Source: Maribacter sp. | GTDB taxonomy: Bacteria; Bacteroidota; Bacteroidia; Flavobacteriales; Flavobacteriaceae | DNA: 10,038 nt | Reading direction: 5' to 3' | Assembly: GCA_018679695.1 (NCBI GenBank) | Contig: JAHHKH010000382.1 | Location: 1 to 10,038 of the forward strand | Part shown: one piece after another, positions 5,793 through 10,038 of the stretch | Position numbering within the stretch: position 1 is the first letter of the stretch | Layout: each line of letters begins with the position of its first letter | Notes under the pieces: generated by a model | What the model was told of the DNA's origin: nothing | What the model saw: only the letters and a program-made list of their open reading frames with translations | Database searches by the model: none | Position numbers and translations under genes: made by a program

Positions 5793-6866
5793 CTAAAATA
5801 ACTTCATTTGCCCTATTTTATAGACCCCATGAAGTTCTTTATTTAGTTTTGGGATTTGCTTATCCTTAAAATAAGTGCGTTTTGCCAATCTGGCCAAATC
5901 ATGGATCTGCTCGGCTATCTTTCCCTCACCGCGACCACGAATACCAATACGACTGTCATTTAAAGTACCCCCATGACATGACTTGATCAAGTTAAGTACC
6001 TTATCCGCTTTGTGAGGAAGGGCCTTACGAATCCAATCGGTAAAAATATGTCCAATGGCCCCATTCAACCGAACCATGATTATCACGAACGAAAGTGCCC
6101 CATTATTTGAGACCGCTTTTGCCATATTCATAATTTCATGGCTGTTGATACCTGGAATAATTGGGGCCAACATTGCATTCACGGGAATTCCATTCTCAGC
6201 AAGTATATTGATGGTTTCCAATCTTTTTTTTATAGTAGCCGTTCTCGGTTCCAAAATTCTTCGCGTATCTTCCGATAATGAGGTTATCGATACGTTAACG
6301 CCAATTAGATTGTTTTCAGCAAGTTCTTTTATGATATCCAAATCGCGCAGTACCAACGAATTTTTCGTAATTATGCCCACCGGGTGTTTGTACTTTAAAA
6401 AAATCTTTAGGCACGCTCTGGTAATTTCGAATTTCTTCTCCGCAGGCTGATAACAATCGGTATTCCCAGAGAGGACAATGGTTTCTGCCTTCCATTTTTT
6501 ATTTTTTAGTTTTTCTTCCAGAAGTTTAGGAGCATTCTTTTTTACCAAGATCTGCTGTTCAAAATCCAAACCAGCACCATAACCCCAATATTCGTGCGTA
6601 TTTCTAGCATAGCAGTAAATGCATCCATGCTCGCAACCCTGATAGGGATTCAATGAGTATTTCATACCCACATCGGGACTCGTTACTTTGTTTACAATGG
6701 TCTTTGGAAATATGGGAAGATAAGTGGTTCGCTTATGATGGGCCTCTTCGCCTTCAATTCGACAAAATTCTAGAAAATCATCCCGGGATTCGTGAACAAA
6801 TTGTAAAAACTTGTTGGGAATATACTGTTGTGCTCCCCTACCTTTAGTATGGATTGGATTTTTCAA
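5793..6866 (-). CDS. PA0069-family radical SAM protein
   Basis: The 357-residue protein carries a radical SAM cluster motif CxxxCxxC at Cys78, Cys82 and Cys85 (QGCEHGCIYCYAR), which binds a [4Fe-4S] cluster that cleaves S-adenosylmethionine. The N-terminal KGRGAQ (8-13) and the segment EYWGYGAGLDFEQQILVKKNAP (about 92-113) are characteristic of the PA0069 family, distantly related to spore photoproduct lyase. The barrel follows, with VLSGNTDCYQPAEKK (about 131-145) and GVNVSITS (189-196). Reaction and substrate are unknown. The start is TTG at 6864-6866; the upstream frame has no ATG before a TAG at 6900-6902, and the first internal Met (68) lies just before the cluster motif, too late to make a full protein. 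The TTG overlaps a long dyad (6865-6906), and a candidate -7 element lies at 6881-6888. It converges on the HD gene. Confidence 0.9.
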   Translation of the reverse strand: MKNPIHTKGRGAQQYIPNKFLQFVHESRDDFLEFCRIEGEEAHHKRTTYLPIFPKTIVNKVTSPDVGMKYSLNPYQGCEHGCIYCYARNTHEYWGYGAGLDFEQQILVKKNAPKLLEEKLKNKKWKAETIVLSGNTDCYQPAEKKFEITRACLKIFLKYKHPVGIITKNSLVLRDLDIIKELAENNLIGVNVSITSLSEDTRRILEPRTATIKKRLETINILAENGIPVNAMLAPIIPGINSHEIMNMAKAVSNNGALSFVIIMVRLNGAIGHIFTDWIRKALPHKADKVLNLIKSCHGGTLNDSRIGIRGRGEGKIAEQIHDLARLAKRTYFKDKQIPKLNKELHGVYKIGQMKLF

Positions 6867-6906
6867 TATAGGATTTATTCCAAATTTATGGATTATTTCC
6901 TATATT
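6865..6906. repeat. 42-bp imperfect dyad over the radical SAM start
   Basis: The arms AATATAGGATTTATTCCA (6865-6882) and TGGATTATTTCCTATATT (6889-6906) are inverted copies matching at 15 of 18 positions, including nine perfect outer pairs and four perfect inner pairs, around a 6-nt centre AATTTA. The dyad occupies most of the 55-bp gap between the 518-residue protein gene and the radical SAM gene. It overlaps the TTG start and the -7 candidate. It has no T tract on either side, so it is not an ordinary terminator; an operator or a translation-controlling hairpin is inferred. Confidence 0.65.
6881..6888 (-). promoter_or_regulatory. Candidate -7 promoter element of the radical SAM gene
   Basis: The - strand reads TAAATTTG, a full match to TAnnTTTG. 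It predicts transcription near 6875 and a leader of about 9 nt before the TTG start at 6866. It sits in the centre of the 42-bp dyad, so a protein bound to the dyad would block it. No clear -33 element is seen. Confidence 0.4.
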
Positions 6907-6921
6907 TACTTATTAATTCTG

Positions 6922-8478
6922 TTAATTAAGGGCAACTTTGACCAATTGTTTTTTACTTCCCCTTTTGGCATAAAAAAGTATTTTGTTTTCTATGGTATTA
7001 ACCAAAGGCTTCGAAACCATTAAAGGCAAACGGGCTTCCTTATCATCTATTAGTTTTTTATAACTAAGATGACCATTTTCATCTAACTTTATTACGAATA
7101 CATTTCGGTTACGGCTCAACCCTTGTTTAAAGATTAATCGGTCACCTGTCAATAATTGCGGGTTTTCCGCTGCACTACTTATGAAGAAGTACGTATTACC
7201 GTCTTTGGTATAGGAGCTATAAGAGGCATATGCCCCATCTGTCTGGGTTACTTCTGCCTTGTTAATATTTCTTGCCCATATCATATCACCCGAGGCATTG
7301 AGTTTGGCACTTACAATATCATTATGATGGTATCTGGTAACCTTAACCCTGCCTCCGCTTGAATTTGCCTGTACACTTCTGGTAACAAAATACTCCTCAG
7401 CGTTAAAATGGATGGTACCGTCATTAGCTACGGCAACGTTCTTAAATACCAAATTCTTTATTACCTTTTCCTCTTCCCGTCCAAACTTGTCCATCATAAA
7501 CTGTTCGGAAAAAGGACTGTATTTTTTTGATTTTACCGCGAGTGTATTTGGATTTAGGTTAAAATAGGCCAACCCATTATACCGGTTGTTCTTTCTATTG
7601 GCGTAAAAGCCAACACATAATAAATCCTTGCCTTTTACAATTGGGATCAAAGCCTCCGAAAACTTCCCTGGACCATCGAAAGTCTGGGTTTGAGCGCCGC
7701 CCTTGGTCACCTTTATCAATTCATATTGGAACTTGCGCTCGGTAGCTTGAAAACGTTTTTTCTTAAAATAGGCCTTGCCAACAATGTAGGCCTCCTCTAA
7801 ATCTGGTGAAAATGCGACATTTTCAAAAGCATAATTCTTCTCTTCCACTTCGTCTGAGAAGTCGTGTTCTATCACTTTCTTTAGGCTCGAATTAAATAGG
7901 TAAATAAAATGTTTATTGTTTTTTCCTCTTTTGAAATGTGTACTGATCACAAAGGCATTCTTTTTGGCATTGAATAGAACCGATGTTGTAAAACCTGATG
8001 AAAAATTTCTATTGTAGTAATTTTTGTCCAACGGTTCGGAAACTTCTCGCGATGGAATGGTCAACAATGTTTCCCTCGTAAAATTCATTCCCGTTAATGG
8101 GCTACGATGCACCGAATACTCGTAAGCCATTGTTTCATAGTCATAATCCAAAAAGATGAGATAAATTTGTCCATTGGCAACATACCCATCTACTAAATTC
8201 GCATATTTCAGCTTATAATTGAACTCATTGATCAACTGCATATTGGTATCATAATGTTCTATGAAATATCCCTTTGGCTTAAGTACGATCCCAGTATAAT
8301 AGGACCTTACAAGGAATGTGCCTCCGGTTCCGTCTTCAGAAATGGTCAAAAGATTGGAGTATTTATACTTATCGTTATATTTTTCCCCAATTGAAAAATC
8401 AAAAGGAATGTCCTGAGCAGTCAATACACAAGAAACTATAAGAAAAAAAAGCAAGGGCACACTTTTCCGCAAATTCAT
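6922..8478 (-). CDS. Secreted protein of unknown function, propeller-like repeats
   Basis: I do not recognise a named family for this 518-residue protein. It starts (ATG) with a classic signal peptide: MNLRKS, a hydrophobic core (about 7-19), and a likely signal peptidase I cut after LTA (19-21) before QD. Cys17 lies in IVSC, which loosely resembles a lipobox, so lipoprotein processing is an alternative. The mature part is rich in aromatic beta strands. A recurring unit, strand-turn-strand of the form hydrophobic-x-hydrophobic...(D/N)xxGxx, is seen at about 71-87, 191-206, 252-265, 303-318, 389-405 and 460-476 (for example KLNASGDMIWARN and KLDENGHLSYKKL). This resembles blades of a beta-propeller. 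No catalytic motif, membrane segment or C-terminal sorting domain is evident. It is probably periplasmic or on the cell surface. Its start lies 20 bp after the stop of the enoyl-CoA hydratase gene, so the two are likely co-transcribed. Confidence 0.75.
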   Translation of the reverse strand: MNLRKSVPLLFFLIVSCVLTAQDIPFDFSIGEKYNDKYKYSNLLTISEDGTGGTFLVRSYYTGIVLKPKGYFIEHYDTNMQLINEFNYKLKYANLVDGYVANGQIYLIFLDYDYETMAYEYSVHRSPLTGMNFTRETLLTIPSREVSEPLDKNYYNRNFSSGFTTSVLFNAKKNAFVISTHFKRGKNNKHFIYLFNSSLKKVIEHDFSDEVEEKNYAFENVAFSPDLEEAYIVGKAYFKKKRFQATERKFQYELIKVTKGGAQTQTFDGPGKFSEALIPIVKGKDLLCVGFYANRKNNRYNGLAYFNLNPNTLAVKSKKYSPFSEQFMMDKFGREEEKVIKNLVFKNVAVANDGTIHFNAEEYFVTRSVQANSSGGRVKVTRYHHNDIVSAKLNASGDMIWARNINKAEVTQTDGAYASYSSYTKDGNTYFFISSAAENPQLLTGDRLIFKQGLSRNRNVFVIKLDENGHLSYKKLIDDKEARLPLMVSKPLVNTIENKILFYAKRGSKKQLVKVALN

Positions 8479-8498
8479 AAGTAGGGATTTAATGACTT

Positions 8499-9281
8499 TT
8501 ATCTACCTGGGAAATCGGCCTTTCTCTTTTCTATAAAAGCACTGGTACCTTCCTTAAAGTCGTCGGTACCAAAGCATTTTCCGAAGGCATTGATTTCTGT
8601 GGCAAATCCGTTAATACTATTGTTAAAACTAGCATTTACAGCTTTTATTGCATAACCAATGGCAACGGGGGAATTATTCGATATTTTACTTCCTAGCTTC
8701 TGGCAGAGATTCAATAATTCCTCTTGGGGAACTACATAATTCACAAGACCATAATCCAATGCTTTTTCAGCACCGATCATTCCAGCGGTCATGATCATTT
8801 CCATTGCCCGGCCTTTTCCTATCAGCTGAGGCAGACGCTGGGTACCTCCATAACCAGGAATAACTCCCAAGGAAACCTCAGGCAAGCCCATTTTAGCATT
8901 ATCACTAGCCACCCGAAAATGACAAGCCATGGCCAATTCGAGTCCACCACCCAAAGCAAAACCATTGACAGCGGCAATTACCGGAGTAGAGAGGTTCTCT
9001 ACAAAATGGAATAACAACTCTTGCCCTTGGGCGGCTAATTTTTTTCCCTCCTTAACTGAAAAATCAGCAAACTCTGCAATATCAGCGCCCGCAACAAAAG
9101 CTTTTTCACCACTGCCTGTAATAATGATCGCCAATATCTTCCTATCATTTTCCAACTTCGAAAAAGCCTTGTGTAACTCCTTGATAGTATTCCTGTTCAG
9201 CGCATTAAGCTTATTCGGACGATTGATAGTGATTGTAGCGATAGGGTCATCCATTCTGACTAAAATGTTCTGATACTTCAT
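8499..9281 (-). CDS. Enoyl-CoA hydratase (crotonase family)
   Basis: The 260-residue cytoplasmic enzyme hydrates trans-2-enoyl-CoA to 3-hydroxyacyl-CoA, as in fatty acid beta-oxidation. Both catalytic glutamates of true hydratases are present: Glu115 in GGGLELAM and Glu135 in GLPEVSLG, aligning with Glu144 and Glu164 of the rat mitochondrial enzyme. The oxyanion-hole regions are AFVAGADI (61-68) and Gly112. PGYGGTQRLP (142-151) and the C-terminal EGTSAFIEKRKADF match the short-chain hydratase subgroup closely, so a hydratase or crotonase role is more likely than another crotonase-fold reaction. Length is typical. The start is ATG, immediately preceded by seven AT dinucleotides (9280-9293, overlapping the A and T of the start codon). 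It lies 21 bp after the stop of the histidine kinase gene and 20 bp before the unknown secreted protein. No beta-oxidation partner gene is nearby. Confidence 0.95.
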   Translation of the reverse strand: MKYQNILVRMDDPIATITINRPNKLNALNRNTIKELHKAFSKLENDRKILAIIITGSGEKAFVAGADIAEFADFSVKEGKKLAAQGQELLFHFVENLSTPVIAAVNGFALGGGLELAMACHFRVASDNAKMGLPEVSLGVIPGYGGTQRLPQLIGKGRAMEMIMTAGMIGAEKALDYGLVNYVVPQEELLNLCQKLGSKISNNSPVAIGYAIKAVNASFNNSINGFATEINAFGKCFGTDDFKEGTSAFIEKRKADFPGR

Positions 9282-9293
9282 ATATATATATAT
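9280..9293. repeat. (AT)7 dinucleotide run at the enoyl-CoA hydratase start
   Basis: Seven tandem AT units run directly into the ATG of the hydratase gene (start codon 9279-9281 on the - strand). They fill the position where a ribosome-binding site would lie. It could simply be an unstructured AT-rich leader favoured for initiation in Bacteroidota. Length change by slippage would alter leader spacing but not the reading frame. Confidence 0.6.
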
Positions 9294-9302
9294 TGATTTG
9301 TT

Positions 9303-10038
9303 CTACATCTTTTGAGGTTGCTCCTTGGGAAAAATTACAGTAAACACGGTCCCCTTATTAGGTTCGGAAATAAAATCAATGGTGCCATTATAGGTTTCAA
9401 CAATACTCTTCACCATTCCCAATCCCAATCCCATACCGCTGGTCTTGGTAGTGAACTTAGGTTCAAAGATCTTGTCATTGAAATCATCTGTTATACCTAT
9501 GCCGTTATCCGCTACGGAAATCTTTACATTATCCCCTTCAGAGGTCACAGAGACCAATATTCTGGGCGATTTAACATCAGGTATTGCTTGTATGGCGTTT
9601 TTCACCAGATTGGTAATTACCCTAATGAGCTGGGTCCTGTCCATTTTGACTATTATCTCTTCTTCATTGGATATAAAATGTATATAAGGCTCATTAAAAA
9701 TATCCAAAGCCAGACGAACGATACTAACCACATTTAAGGTCTCATTTTGCTGGGCCGGCATTTTGGCGAAATTGGAAAAGGCCGAAGCTATACTGCTCAT
9801 GGTATCTATTTGCTGAATGAGCGTTTTGGAATACTCCGCAACTTTCTTTTTAATATTTGGATCATTGGGGTCGAACTTACGTTCAAAACTCTGAACGCTC
9901 AAACGCATGGGCGTAAGCGGATTCTTAATCTCATGTGCCACTTGTTTTGCCATTTCACGCCAAGCACTTTCTCGTTCGCTTTTTGCGAGAATTTCTGCAT
10001 TTTTTTGAAGCTCTTCTACTTTCTTATTGTATGCCTTT
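9303..10038 (-). CDS. Sensor histidine kinase, NtrY-like, C-terminal part (5' end outside window)
   Basis: The frame is open to the window edge and gives 244 residues plus stop, so the sensor, membrane and any HAMP or PAS parts lie outside. The visible part begins with a charged, probably coiled-coil helix (KKVEELQKNAEILAKSERE, about 5-23). It continues with the H box AWREMAKQVAHEIKNPLTP, where His35 (visible numbering) is the phosphorylation site. The ATP-binding domain is complete: N box NLVKNA with Asn147, G1 DNGIG (177-181), F box FEPKFTTK (191-198) and G2 GMGLGLGM (201-208). The H box sequence HEIKNPLTPMRLS is typical of NtrY-like kinases. The ligand and response regulator are not visible. 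A Met at 9953 is within the H box and is not the start. It is followed 21 bp later by the enoyl-CoA hydratase gene, suggesting one transcript, though a functional link is not shown. Confidence 0.93.
   Translation of the reverse strand, partial: KAYNKKVEELQKNAEILAKSERESAWREMAKQVAHEIKNPLTPMRLSVQSFERKFDPNDPNIKKKVAEYSKTLIQQIDTMSSIASAFSNFAKMPAQQNETLNVVSIVRLALDIFNEPYIHFISNEEEIIVKMDRTQLIRVITNLVKNAIQAIPDVKSPRILVSVTSEGDNVKISVADNGIGITDDFNDKIFEPKFTTKTSGMGLGLGMVKSIVETYNGTIDFISEPNKGTVFTVIFPKEQPQKM

Noticed and set aside
6055..6450. 131-codon + strand open frame opposite the radical SAM gene
   Set aside because: It is antisense to a conserved coding region, and its hydrophobic look comes from the complementary strand of polar codons.
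8400..8478. Lipoprotein signal in the 518-residue protein (IVSC before Cys17)
   Set aside because: The match to a lipobox is loose and the following LTA-QD offers a normal signal peptidase I site; kept only as an alternative.
9312..9737. 141-codon + strand open frame opposite the histidine kinase
   Set aside because: It lies wholly antisense to conserved kinase motifs, shows no recognisable domain and has no promoter or spacing support.
1..10038. Defence, toxin-antitoxin, phage, transposon or CRISPR system
   Set aside because: Every sizeable gene but the secreted protein and the cut-off small membrane protein belongs to a recognised family of general metabolism, membrane or signalling function, and no terminal repeats, integrases or spacer arrays are visible.

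Overview
The window reads as an ordinary chromosomal stretch of a Flavobacteriaceae-type bacterium (phylum Bacteroidota). This is inferred from AT-rich DNA, gene families and an ending typical of marine flavobacteria, a lack of clear Shine-Dalgarno sequences before start codons, and several upstream matches to the Bacteroidota -7 promoter element TAnnTTTG. I see no rRNA, tRNA, CRISPR array, insertion sequence, phage gene or other sign of a mobile island.

Layout. (1) The C-terminal end of a small two-helix membrane protein enters on the + strand (1-174) and converges on the next block. (2) A - strand run, probably one transcription unit with an extra internal promoter, reads from 3742 down to 238: a DjlA-like membrane J-domain/TerB co-chaperone, an orphan HupE/UreJ-type membrane protein, a dCMP deaminase and an S41 C-terminal processing protease with a GTG start. 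(3) A 135-bp divergent promoter region (3743-3877) carries two identical TATCTTTG elements facing outward. (4) A + strand block follows: a BrxA/BrxB-family bacilliredoxin closed by a strong intrinsic terminator (4312-4345), then a PlsC-type acyltransferase whose stop overlaps the start of an HD-domain phosphohydrolase (ATGA). (5) From 10038 down to 5793 the - strand carries a NtrY-like sensor histidine kinase (5' end outside the window), an enoyl-CoA hydratase, a secreted 518-residue protein of unknown function with propeller-like repeats, and a PA0069-family radical SAM protein.

How the genes may work together. Block 2 mixes protein quality control (DjlA-like co-chaperone, periplasm-facing S41 protease), probable metal transport (HupE-like) and pyrimidine nucleotide supply (dCMP deaminase). 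I see no single pathway that links them. The acyltransferase/HD pair is the only clear case of translational coupling. Kinase, hydratase and unknown protein are spaced by about 20 bp and are probably co-transcribed. The radical SAM gene has its own candidate promoter.

The most interesting non-coding signal is a 42-bp imperfect dyad (6865-6906) that overlaps both the only plausible start codon (TTG) and the candidate -7 element of the radical SAM gene. I found no convincing undescribed multi-gene system. The main unknowns are the 518-residue secreted protein and this regulatory dyad.
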